A DNA stretch of 64,000 bases, taken from positions 89,544 to 153,543 of the forward strand of contig JAHCHY010000010.1 of the NCBI GenBank assembly GCA_026129485.1, in the 5' to 3' direction. The notes under the pieces are model-generated. The model saw only the letters and a list, made by a program, of their open reading frames with translations. It was not told the origin of the DNA and made no database searches. The DNA comes from Cyclobacteriaceae bacterium. Its GTDB lineage: Bacteria; Bacteroidota; Bacteroidia; Cytophagales; Cyclobacteriaceae. Both the position numbers and the translations under genes were made by a program. Below are positions 24,818 through 33,125 of the stretch, piece after piece; the first letter of the stretch is position 1; the number at the start of each line of letters is the position of its first letter.

Positions 24818-27541
24818 TTAATGCGCCTCCAGCCAGTTCTTACCAATACCCACTTCTACTTCCATCGGCACATCCAGCACAACGGCCGATTTCATCAGCT
24901 CCATTACTTTGGGTTTTACAATGTCCTGTTCGTCTTGATGCAGATCAAAAATCAATTCGTCATGCACCTGCATCATCATTTTGGTTTTCAGGTTTTCGCG
25001 TTTCAGCCATTTGTGAATCAGGATCATGGCGATCTTGATGATATCGGCCGCGCTGCCTTGGATAGGGGCATTGATGGCGTTGCGTTCGGCAAAGCCGCGC
25101 GTGGTAATGTTACGCGAGTTGATATCGCGCAGGTAGCGCCTTCTGCCCAGAATGGTTTCCACATATTCTTTCTCACGCGCAAAGTTGATAGAGTCATCCA
25201 TGTAGCGTTTAATAGCCGAAAACTCTTTAAAGTAGGAATCGATAATTTCTGTGGCTTCCGTGCGTGATATGCCGAGGTTTTGCGAAAGCCCGAAGGCTGT
25301 GCTTCCATACAAAATTCCAAAGTTCACTTCTTTGGCTTTACGCCTCATATCGGGAGTAACTTTTGCGAGGTCAACTTTAAATACCTTTGCTGCGGTAGTG
25401 GCGTGAATGTCGCGCTTACTGCGGAAAGCATCGATCATGGTTTGGTCTTTCGCAAACGAAGCGGCTATACGCAATTCAATCTGCGAGTAATCAGCCGACA
25501 TAAAAAGATAATCGTTGCTGCGCGGCACAAAAGCGCTTCGTATCTGCCTGCCTTTTTCCGTACGGATGGGGATGTTCTGCAAATTAGGATTGTTGGAGCT
25601 TAGGCGACCCGTGGCGGCAACCGCCTGCCGGTAGTCGGTGTGTATCCTGTGATCGAACCGGCTTACCATCCTGGGCAAGGCATCCACGTAAGTAGAGCGC
25701 AATTTTTCGTACTCACGGAAATCGAGAATTTTTTTTGCGATTTCATGATCGGCAGCCAGCTTTAACAAAACTTCTTCACCGGTGGCATACTGGCCGGTTT
25801 TGGTTTTCTTCGCCTTGTCTAACAGCTTCATCTTATCGAACAGAATTTCGCCAAGCTGCTTGGGCGATGCAATGTTAAACTCGGTGCCCGCTACCTGGTA
25901 AATTTCTTTCTGTACTTTCTGGCTGTCGCTCTTCAGCGCATCGCTCATCCATTTCAACGTTTCTTCATCAATGCTCACGCCTTCAAACTCCATATCGGCC
26001 AGCACACGCGCTAAAGGTGTTTCCACATCATGCAGCAGCCGCCACTGGCCGCGTTGCTCTAATTCGTGCTGCAGCTTTTGCTTTAATTGAAGGGTCTGGT
26101 CAACCCGCTCGCAATGCTGCTCTGCTTTTAAAGACCCTTCGCTTAGCTGATAGTGCAGGTATTGATTGCATAAGATGCCAAGATCGTGCGAGGCTTCGGG
26201 CTCGATCAGGTAATGCGCCAGCATGGTATCGTACAACGGCCCGCGCACATCAACGTGGTGCTTCTTCAAAGCCAATAGGGAAGCTTTAATGTTGTGCCCT
26301 ACTTTGCGAATGCCTTCGTCTTCCAGCACCGATTTAAAATCGGTTATGGCGCTTTCGTTCGTTACCGGGATAAAACAGGCTTCGCCTGCACGGGAAGCAA
26401 TTACGATGTGCGTGATTTCAAATTCAAAATTCTCAGCCTCATCGGTTATAACCTCAAGCGCAAATTCGCGTTGCTCTTTTAGCTTTTGGGCAAGGCTTAC
26501 GCGATCTTCTGATGTTTCAAGTGTTCGGTACGAAACATTTTGCGGATTAAATGCCTTTGTATCTTCACTTACCGATTCGTCTGAAACTTCTTCCAGTCCG
26601 AACATAGAAAGCTGGGCGGCTTTGGGCGAACTAACTACAGGTGGCGCTGCCGCTCCTGACTGTAAACCAAAAATACGCGGCATCATGGTTTTAAATTCCA
26701 GCTCTTCCAGTATGGGCTTGAGCTTTTCCGCATCGGGCCCGGTGTAGGCAAGGTTGCTTTCATTCCATTCAACCGGCACATCGGTAATAATGGTAGCCAG
26801 CTTTTTGGAAAGGATGGCCTGTTCGCCAAACTGCTCCACACGTTCTTTTTGCTTGCCTTTCAACTCACCAGCATTTGCTACTACACCCTCTACAGTTTTA
26901 TATTTCTTTAGTAAATCCGATGCGGTTTTGGGGCCAACTCCCGGTATGCCGGGAATATTATCTGAAGCATCGCCCTGCAAACCAAGCATATCAATTACCT
27001 GGCTTACTTCCTCTATGTCCCACTTCTCGCATACTTCTTTGGGGCCGAGTATATCAACGGCATTCCCCATGTAGGCGGGCTTATAGAGTTTAATTTTATC
27101 TGTTACTAATTGCCCGAAATCTTTATCGGGTGTCATCATATACACATCAAAGCCTTCCTGCTCCGCCCGTTTAGCTAATGTGCCGATAATGTCATCCGCT
27201 TCGTAGCCGTCAAGCGCGAGAATAGGAATGTTAAAGCCTTTCAGGATTTCTTTTACGATGGGCAGCCCGCTCCGAATGTCTTCCGGTGTTTCCTGCCGGG
27301 TGGCTTTGTATTCGGTAAAAATTTCATCGCGAAAAGTAGGAGCAGATGTATCGAACGCCACGGCAATGTGTGTGGGCTTTTGCTTTTGAATTACTTCCAG
27401 CAGGGTGTTGGTGAAGCCGAATGACACCGAGGTATTATGGCCTTTGGAGTTGATGCGCGGGTTTTTGGTAAACGCAAAATGCGCGCGGTAAATAAGCGCG
27501 TAGGCATCCAGCAGGAAAAGTTTTTTGGGCGACTCAGGCAT
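24818..27541 (-). CDS. polA: DNA polymerase I
   Basis: 907 residues. The 5'-3' exonuclease/FEN domain (about 1-300) is intact (LLDAYALIYRAHFAF, GYEADDIIGTLA, QGDASDNIPGIPGVGPKTA). The polymerase domain has motif A (DYSQIELRIA), motif B (RRKAKEVNFGILYG) and motif C (VHDEL near 859-863). The middle 3'-5' exonuclease domain (about 345-520) appears degenerate: the family DxE site is replaced by ALEVIT and the second Asp in NxKxD by NIKAS. Proofreading is therefore probably absent, as in some other Pol I enzymes. It stands as a single gene. Confidence 0.95.
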   Translation of the reverse strand: MPESPKKLFLLDAYALIYRAHFAFTKNPRINSKGHNTSVSFGFTNTLLEVIQKQKPTHIAVAFDTSAPTFRDEIFTEYKATRQETPEDIRSGLPIVKEILKGFNIPILALDGYEADDIIGTLAKRAEQEGFDVYMMTPDKDFGQLVTDKIKLYKPAYMGNAVDILGPKEVCEKWDIEEVSQVIDMLGLQGDASDNIPGIPGVGPKTASDLLKKYKTVEGVVANAGELKGKQKERVEQFGEQAILSKKLATIITDVPVEWNESNLAYTGPDAEKLKPILEELEFKTMMPRIFGLQSGAAAPPVVSSPKAAQLSMFGLEEVSDESVSEDTKAFNPQNVSYRTLETSEDRVSLAQKLKEQREFALEVITDEAENFEFEITHIVIASRAGEACFIPVTNESAITDFKSVLEDEGIRKVGHNIKASLLALKKHHVDVRGPLYDTMLAHYLIEPEASHDLGILCNQYLHYQLSEGSLKAEQHCERVDQTLQLKQKLQHELEQRGQWRLLHDVETPLARVLADMEFEGVSIDEETLKWMSDALKSDSQKVQKEIYQVAGTEFNIASPKQLGEILFDKMKLLDKAKKTKTGQYATGEEVLLKLAADHEIAKKILDFREYEKLRSTYVDALPRMVSRFDHRIHTDYRQAVAATGRLSSNNPNLQNIPIRTEKGRQIRSAFVPRSNDYLFMSADYSQIELRIAASFAKDQTMIDAFRSKRDIHATTAAKVFKVDLAKVTPDMRRKAKEVNFGILYGSTAFGLSQNLGISRTEATEIIDSYFKEFSAIKRYMDDSINFAREKEYVETILGRRRYLRDINSRNITTRGFAERNAINAPIQGSAADIIKIAMILIHKWLKRENLKTKMMMQVHDELIFDLHQDEQDIVKPKVMELMKSAVVLDVPMEVEVGIGKNWLEAH

Positions 27542-27590
27542 GATATGTATAAGCGAAAAACATTTTTACAAAAATGTGTAATTTTAAGTC

Positions 27591-28127
27591 ATGCAGGAAG
27601 TAATTGTTCATCCGCCCCGCACAATTATGGAAGTATTTAAAATGCTTCCGGAGGGCACATTGGCCGAAGTGATTGATAACACGCTTTATATGTCGCCCAC
27701 ACCCGTAACCAGCCACCAGCGCATTGTCAGGAAGCTATCAACTGAAATTGATAATTTTCTAACCAGCGAAAATCTTGGAGAATTATTTTTTGCCCCTTTT
27801 GATGTGTTCCTGGACGAAGAATCGAATGCAGTTCAGCCGGATATTCTGGTGGTCTTGAATGAGAACAGGCAGATTATTGACGAGGCCAGCACTATCCACG
27901 GTGTGCCGGATTTGATTATAGAAGTCCTTTCGCCCGGCAATAAGAAACACGACCTGGTTACGAAAAAAGAGCTGTACGAAAAATTTGGTGTAAAAGAATA
28001 CTGGGTAGTTGATCCGGCCGAAAAAGAGGCCATCGGGTATGAATTGCGCAATAAGGCTTATGTTGAATTCTTTAAAGAAAAAAGCCGGGTACAATCCAAC
28101 CTGCTGAAAAAATCTTTTTCGTTTTAG
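27591..28127 (+). CDS. Uma2 family (DUF820) PD-(D/E)XK nuclease-like protein
   Basis: 178 residues with the DUF820/Uma2 layout: AEVIDNTLYMSPTPVTSHQRIV, QPDILVVL (Asp of the nuclease core), PDLIIEVLSPGNKKHDLVTKKELYEKFGVKEYWVVDP (ExK-like core and the hallmark YEKFGVKEYWVVDP). Members have a restriction-endonuclease fold but their in vivo role is unclear. It is transcribed divergently from polA across 49 bases. Confidence 0.87.
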   Translation: MQEVIVHPPRTIMEVFKMLPEGTLAEVIDNTLYMSPTPVTSHQRIVRKLSTEIDNFLTSENLGELFFAPFDVFLDEESNAVQPDILVVLNENRQIIDEASTIHGVPDLIIEVLSPGNKKHDLVTKKELYEKFGVKEYWVVDPAEKEAIGYELRNKAYVEFFKEKSRVQSNLLKKSFSF

Positions 28128-28263
28128 TCGGCCCGTTTCAATTCTTCCGAACCAGATAAAATTGCTAAGCCACATAATCTGGTAATGCTGTTGCCGCTTA
28201 ATCTGAAAATATTTTTTTTCTGAATTAATATTGCTAAATAGACTTTGTATAAACCCTAAGTCT

Positions 28264-29910
28264 ATGAATGCAAGCACTCCTCTGCTGCAGTTTCTGAGAT
28301 GGGAGAAGGAAATCCCCGATCAGCTTTTTTTACGGCAACCCTTTAATGGCCAGTGGAAAACCTGGACGTATCAGCAGGCCGGTAACGAGATCAGGCGTAT
28401 TGCCAACGGGTTAAAATCATTCAACTTCCCGCAAGGAAGCAACATTGCGCTGATCTCTAAAAACTGTGCACATTGGGTAATGACCGATCTGGCCATTATG
28501 ATGGCCGGGCACGTTTCCGTTCCGCTTTATGCTACGCTCACATCTGCTTCCATTAAACAAATATTGGAGCACAGCGAATCGAAACTTTTAATAGCCGGGA
28601 AGCTCGATAATTTTGAAGAGCAGAAGAAAGGTATTCCGGCAGAAGTAATTACCCTCGGCATTTCGGCTTACGGAACAGATGCCACACATACGTGGGAAGA
28701 CTGGGTAACTAAATTTGAGCCGCTCAGTCAGCCGCATAGCTGGAAAGGCGAAGACCTGCTGACCATTATGTACACATCGGGCACAACCGGTAACCCTAAA
28801 GGTGTGATGCATTCGGTAGCTGCGTTCGACAGCACGATAAGGCGAGGGACAAGCGAGCTGGGTATTCAAATGCATCCCGTTCTATTTTCATACCTGCCCA
28901 TGAGCCACATTGCCGAACGCATGGGCATTGAGCTGATGGGTGTTTACCAGGGCGGTACTTTTTCTTTCCCGGAAACACTGGAGTTGTTTCCGAAAAATCT
29001 TGCGGATACACAGCCTACACATTTCTTTGCCGTGCCGCGCATCTGGGCCAAGTTCCAGGAGAAAATATTAGAGAAGCTGCCGCAAAAAAAATTAGATACG
29101 TTGCTGAAGATTCCGTTGGTGAGCACGCTGATCAAAAACAAGATCAAAAAAGGGATCGGGCTTTCGCGCGCCAAACAGATTTTCAGTGGTGCGGCCCCTA
29201 TTTCGGTTGACCTGCTGCAATGGTATGAAAAGTTAGGTGTGCGTATCCTCCAGGCGTATGGTATGACGGAAGATTGCGTGTATGCGCACTTCAATCGCAA
29301 CGAGGCCAACCGGCACGGTACGGTAGGAACACCCTTTAAGGGATTGCAGGTAAAAATAGCCGAGGGAGGAGAGATACGGGTGAAATGCCCGGGACTTACA
29401 TTGGGATATTATAAGGAACCGGAATTGACCAAAGAGCTGTTTGATGAAGAGGGTTATCTGAAAACCGGGGATCAGGGAGAAGTTTCAAGCGATGGTTTTT
29501 TGAAGATCACCGGCAGGGTGAAAGACCAGTTTAAAACGGATAAAGGGAAATACATAGCGCCTACACCTATTGAAATGAAGCTGCTGGCTAACCCGGACCT
29601 TGAGCAGGTATGCGTGGTGGGCATGGGCATTCCGCAACCCATAGCTTTAGCTGTGCTTTCGGCAGGCGGTAAGGCAAAGCCTAAAGAGGAATTAATCCGG
29701 GGATTGGAAAACTCAATCACACAAATAAATCCCGGTCTTGAGGCGTATGAAAAGTTAGAGAAAGTAGTGATCATGAAAACAGACTGGAGCGTGGAGAACG
29801 GACTGCTTACGCCAACACTTAAAGTAAAACGCAACGAGGTAGAAAAAATACATTTGCCCAGGTATCCCACCTGGTACCACACACAGCCCGGTATTGTGGT
29901 TTGGGAGTGA
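28264..29910 (+). CDS. long-chain acyl-CoA synthetase/AMP-binding ligase
   Basis: About 548 residues from MNASTPLLQF; an in-frame ATG at 28231 precedes it but is less like the family. ANL adenylation motifs: phosphate loop TIMYTSGTTGNPKG near residue 170, FSYLPMSHIAER, QAYGMTEDC and YLKTGDQGE with the hinge GRVKDQFKTDKGKYIAP. This matches long-chain fatty acid-CoA ligases: fatty acid + ATP + CoA to acyl-CoA. Alone on the plus strand; a hairpin follows at 29950-30006. Confidence 0.88.
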   Translation: MNASTPLLQFLRWEKEIPDQLFLRQPFNGQWKTWTYQQAGNEIRRIANGLKSFNFPQGSNIALISKNCAHWVMTDLAIMMAGHVSVPLYATLTSASIKQILEHSESKLLIAGKLDNFEEQKKGIPAEVITLGISAYGTDATHTWEDWVTKFEPLSQPHSWKGEDLLTIMYTSGTTGNPKGVMHSVAAFDSTIRRGTSELGIQMHPVLFSYLPMSHIAERMGIELMGVYQGGTFSFPETLELFPKNLADTQPTHFFAVPRIWAKFQEKILEKLPQKKLDTLLKIPLVSTLIKNKIKKGIGLSRAKQIFSGAAPISVDLLQWYEKLGVRILQAYGMTEDCVYAHFNRNEANRHGTVGTPFKGLQVKIAEGGEIRVKCPGLTLGYYKEPELTKELFDEEGYLKTGDQGEVSSDGFLKITGRVKDQFKTDKGKYIAPTPIEMKLLANPDLEQVCVVGMGIPQPIALAVLSAGGKAKPKEELIRGLENSITQINPGLEAYEKLEKVVIMKTDWSVENGLLTPTLKVKRNEVEKIHLPRYPTWYHTQPGIVVWE

Positions 29911-29949
29911 CGGAAATCATATTATAGCCTGATCGATCTCATGGGATGA

Positions 29950-30006
29950 GGTTGATGGTAAAGTAATCTTTAATAAAGAAAACAAAAGATACTTTACACA
30001 TCAACC
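29950..30006 (+). promoter_or_regulatory. long hairpin between acyl-CoA synthetase and CBS gene
   Basis: ggttgatggtaaagtaatctt (29950-29970) pairs with aagatactttacacatcaacc (29986-30006) nearly throughout, with one or two single-base bulges and a 15-base loop. It ends 9 bases before the CBS gene start. There is no T-run, so it may be a leader structure or operator rather than a terminator. Confidence 0.5.
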
Positions 30007-30015
30007 AACATAGTT

Positions 30016-30441
30016 ATGAGAAAGCGCGAGCTTGTAAACACCATTATGACAAGGGATATTCATGTGGTGCAATTGGAAGATAAGCTAACCGATGTACGCG
30101 ACCTTGTTCGCAAGCATGCCATCCGGCATGTGCCGGTTGTTTACGGAAAACAATTAGTGGGCATTATCAGCAAAACGGATTTGAACCGGTTAACCTTCAG
30201 CAGCCTGTTTGCCGGCCAGGACGAAGCCGATGAAGCTGTTTTTGATATGCTTACCATTGCCCAGGTGATGTCGCACCGGCCACGGGTGGTAAAAGCCAAC
30301 GAAACCATAAAGCATGTGGCCGAAATTCTTTCCACGGAAGAGTTTCATGCTTTACCTGTGGTGGATGATAAAGACGAAACCAAGCTGGTGGGCATTGTAA
30401 CCACTACCGATGTGATCCGGTATATGTTGGAGCAGTATTGA
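30016..30441 (+). CDS. CBS-domain pair protein
   Basis: 141 residues made almost entirely of two CBS domains: about 8-60 (VNTIMTRDIHVVQLEDKLTDVRDLVRKHAIRHVPVV, GIISKTDLNRL) and about 75-140 (VAEILSTEEFHALPVVDDKDETKLVGIVTTTDVIRYML). Such Bateman modules bind adenine nucleotides and act as energy sensors. There is no fused effector. The immediate upstream hairpin could regulate it. Confidence 0.88.
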   Translation: MRKRELVNTIMTRDIHVVQLEDKLTDVRDLVRKHAIRHVPVVYGKQLVGIISKTDLNRLTFSSLFAGQDEADEAVFDMLTIAQVMSHRPRVVKANETIKHVAEILSTEEFHALPVVDDKDETKLVGIVTTTDVIRYMLEQY

Positions 30442-30447
30442 AATGCA

Positions 30448-30521
30448 TTAACCACATAGGCACATAGAACACATAGAGTGGAATTATGTTTTCTATGTGC
30501 CCTGTGTTTCTATGTGGTTAA
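30448..30521. terminator. CCACATAG-type hairpin between convergent genes
   Basis: ttaaccacatag (30448-30459) pairs exactly with ctatgtggttaa (30510-30521), with further partial pairing inside (cacatagaacacatag with ctatgtgccctgtg). Its place between convergent genes, followed by AAAAAATA on the plus strand, suits a bidirectional terminator. It is a member of the dispersed repeat also seen at 19425-19500. Confidence 0.55.
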
Positions 30522-30536
30522 AAAATAAGCAAGCGA

Positions 30537-31394
30537 CTATTTCAGTCTTGCTTTAAAGAACTCAAGCGTGTGCTTATACGCATCGGCTGTAAACTCCTGG
30601 TTGAATTTAGGGTTGCTCGGATTGGCAAAAGCGTGGTCGGCTTCGTATTGAAGCGTGGTTAGCTTTTTACCGGCTGCTTTCATGTTGGCTTCAAACTTAT
30701 CCGTTACTTCCTTGTTGATCCACTGATCTTGTGTGGGCCAGATGTTCAGCACATCGGTATTCAGGTTTTTTAATTTTTCCACATCCGATTCAGGCATACC
30801 GTAATAGATCACACAAGCCGCAGCCTGCTTACCTGCTGTTAATGTCGCCTGCATGGATTGCCCGCCACCAAAGCACCAGCCGATGGTTCCTACTTTGGCA
30901 TTCTTGCCGGCATATTCCAATGCGCCTTTTACAATGGCGTTACCGCGATCTTGTTTAAACTCGCCCATGTATTTGCCGGCATCCTCGCGTGCAGTGGCAA
31001 TTTTTCCATCGTACATATCAAGCGCCAGCACATTCACATTACCCAGGTCGTTATACAGCTTTTCGGCTTCGCGTTTAATGTGATCGTTCAATCCCCACCA
31101 TTCCTGGAAAACAAAAATCCAGTTGCTGGTTTTTGATTTTGCGCTTAACAAATAGCCGCTACCGGTTTTGCCATCAGGTGTTTTAAAGGTGATCATTTGG
31201 CCTACATCACTTTTGTGCACGTAAGGCAGTGGGTTAGGGTGCGACATATTAAAATCATTATCCTGTGCAAATAACGCAAACTTTTCGGTTGGCGAGGTAT
31301 GGCAAATCGTAATGCCATCATTCAGTGTCAGCTCCTGTGCCCGCAGGGCAAAGGCCGCTAACAGCAAAAGCAAGAGTAGTTTACTTTTTTTCAT
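30537..31394 (-). CDS. secreted dienelactone hydrolase family protein
   Basis: 285 residues with signal peptide MKKSKLLLLLLLAAFALRAQ. An alpha/beta-hydrolase of the DLH type: nucleophile Cys174 in GWCFGGGQS, likely Asp222 (WPTQDQW) and His253 (DHAFANP), and the N-terminal QEWWGLNDHIKREAEKL. DLH enzymes open lactone or ester rings; secreted relatives act on unknown esters. It lies 21 bases downstream of the DinB gene and is probably co-transcribed with it. Confidence 0.87.
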   Translation of the reverse strand: MKKSKLLLLLLLAAFALRAQELTLNDGITICHTSPTEKFALFAQDNDFNMSHPNPLPYVHKSDVGQMITFKTPDGKTGSGYLLSAKSKTSNWIFVFQEWWGLNDHIKREAEKLYNDLGNVNVLALDMYDGKIATAREDAGKYMGEFKQDRGNAIVKGALEYAGKNAKVGTIGWCFGGGQSMQATLTAGKQAAACVIYYGMPESDVEKLKNLNTDVLNIWPTQDQWINKEVTDKFEANMKAAGKKLTTLQYEADHAFANPSNPKFNQEFTADAYKHTLEFFKARLK

Positions 31395-31415
31395 AGCTGT
31401 TATTTTTTAGGTGAG

Positions 31416-31889
31416 TCAGGGATTTGCTAACTGACCGGACAATACCCGGTCGTAAGTAATATAATCGGTATTCACAGGCTCAAAGCCCTTCTGCCTCAAC
31501 AGCATGGCTACCTGCCCGCGGTGGTAGCTGCCATGATTGACCAAATGAATCATAATTTGCTCAACCTTATTCTCGAAATAATCACCCACATAGTTGCGGT
31601 ATTTGAGCGTACGGTCAAAATCACCGGTGGCTGAAATGAACTCCATCCATAATTTGTCGGCTTCTTCCACCATTGCTTTAAGCTGTGGCAAAGAATATTC
31701 GCCCCACAATTTGTATTCGCTTTTAGGTAAATCTTTAATGCGGTTTAGCCAGATAAAGTTAGCGCTCACCAGGTGCCCCATAACGGTGAGAATTTTTTCA
31801 TCGCTAACCGATTGCCGTTCGAGGCAGGCAATAATGGTACGATTGGCCCACGCATTATAGCTATACCATTTCAAAAAAAACTGCTTCAT
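31416..31889 (-). CDS. DinB family protein
   Basis: 157 residues, four-helix-bundle DinB/YfiT type. It starts MKQFFLKWYSYNAWANRTII and has the metal-site histidines in MGHLVSANFIWLNRI and LVNHGSYHRGQVAMLLRQKG. DinB-like proteins are metal-dependent thiol transferases or of unknown activity. First gene of a short operon with dienelactone hydrolase. Confidence 0.88.
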   Translation of the reverse strand: MKQFFLKWYSYNAWANRTIIACLERQSVSDEKILTVMGHLVSANFIWLNRIKDLPKSEYKLWGEYSLPQLKAMVEEADKLWMEFISATGDFDRTLKYRNYVGDYFENKVEQIMIHLVNHGSYHRGQVAMLLRQKGFEPVNTDYITYDRVLSGQLANP

Positions 31890-31988
31890 GTAAAATGTCC
31901 TTGAAAATCCGCAAGAACAAATTTACAAAGGTTGCTTTCAAAATGACAGATTAATCAACAAGCGGTCAGGGCCTGTTACAGGCTGGAA

Positions 31989-32933
31989 CTATTTGGAAAC
32001 GCGCGTTAGTCCTTCTTTTGCTTCTTTTAGCGTGGCGTCATCTTTCAGGGCAAGCTCGTAGTACGATCTGGCAGCGGCTTTTTTACCCCGCTTTTCCATG
32101 ATCTGGCCCAGGCGCATGTTAGCACCGGCATGGCTGGGCTCGTTCTTTTGCGGCTGGTAGGTAAGGTATTTTTTCAGGCAGGCCTCACCGCGATCCAGTT
32201 GCTGACCGGATAACGCGCTTAGCTTCCCGACCTGGTAAGTGGCGGCCATATCATCCGGGTTCTGTTTTAACGTCTCTTCAAATAAGGAGAACGCTTTATC
32301 GTATTGCTTCTGCAATACATAAAAATTAGCAAGGCCGGAAGTATAGGCAGCATCCGCTTTTGCCATAGCTATAAATTCTTTTTCGGCCTCGGTAAACTTC
32401 TTTTCGCGGTAATAAATATTGCCTAATTGCCGATGGCCTTCTGCCGGCTTTATCTTTTTGATCTCGTTTGCCATTTCAATGGCTTTGTCCACACTGCCCC
32501 CGGCAATGGCAGGCGCCTGCAGGTAATATTGAATGAGTGATTCGCGGGCATCTACTGTTTCAGGATCAAGCTGCACGGCTTTTTCCCAGGCGCTTTTCAT
32601 TTTAGGCCCAAGCATAGCTTGTCTGAATAAGTTCGCATCAGCCGCAATAGTGCCTAACGTGTTACCATACCAGGTATGGTATTCGGCAACTTTATCATTC
32701 TTGCTGACAGCTGATTCAAAAAAATCTTCGGCTTCATCATACTTCTTTTCATCGAATGCAATGCGTCCTAAGTAATATTGAGCGGCTGCATAGTCTTTGC
32801 TGTCTTTCTTAATGGCCGACAGTTGCCTGCGGGCTTCATCGTATTTTTTCTGTTCCCACAAAGCTTTGCCTTGTATAACCGATTGCCCGAAAGTTGTTAC
32901 GGTAGCGAATAAAAGGACAAGAAGGCTGCGCAT
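31989..32933 (-). CDS. secreted TPR-repeat protein
   Basis: 314 residues with signal peptide MRSLLVLLFATVTTFGQ, then a solenoid of about seven TPR units (ALWEQKKYDEARRQLSAIKK, QYYLGRIAFDEKKYDEAEDFF, QLGNIYYREKKFTEAEKEFI, NFYVLQKQYDKAFSLFEETL). It probably mediates protein contacts in the periplasm. No enzymatic domain. Confidence 0.83.
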   Translation of the reverse strand: MRSLLVLLFATVTTFGQSVIQGKALWEQKKYDEARRQLSAIKKDSKDYAAAQYYLGRIAFDEKKYDEAEDFFESAVSKNDKVAEYHTWYGNTLGTIAADANLFRQAMLGPKMKSAWEKAVQLDPETVDARESLIQYYLQAPAIAGGSVDKAIEMANEIKKIKPAEGHRQLGNIYYREKKFTEAEKEFIAMAKADAAYTSGLANFYVLQKQYDKAFSLFEETLKQNPDDMAATYQVGKLSALSGQQLDRGEACLKKYLTYQPQKNEPSHAGANMRLGQIMEKRGKKAAARSYYELALKDDATLKEAKEGLTRVSK

Positions 32934-33085
32934 AAATTTTTTTCTTTTAAGACAGGCAATACTATCAAAAGGTTGCCTGCTAAAATAATCTTGTTTACCG
33001 AATTGTGGAATTGTGGAGATGAGCTGAAAAAATTGAACTGCAAAGTCGCAGTGACGCAGAGAAGCCCTGCGCCTTCGCGGTTTTA

Positions 33086-33119
33086 GGCGTCTGACCCCGA
33101 ACCTTCGGGGTCAGACGCC
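33086..33119. terminator. perfect 16-bp palindrome downstream of S9 peptidase
   Basis: ggcgtctgaccccgaa (33086-33101) and ttcggggtcagacgcc (33104-33119) are exact complements with a 2-base loop, 6 bases after the minus-strand peptidase stop. It is followed by TAAAACC rather than a T-run, so it may be an mRNA-stabilising hairpin or a mobile palindromic repeat. A degraded CCGCAAAG repeat lies beside it (33035-33083). Confidence 0.6.
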
Positions 33120-33125
33120 CTATCC

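Noticed and set aside
26223-26747. 174-codon open frame on the plus strand
   Set aside because: Antisense to polA with no signal, domain or own gap.
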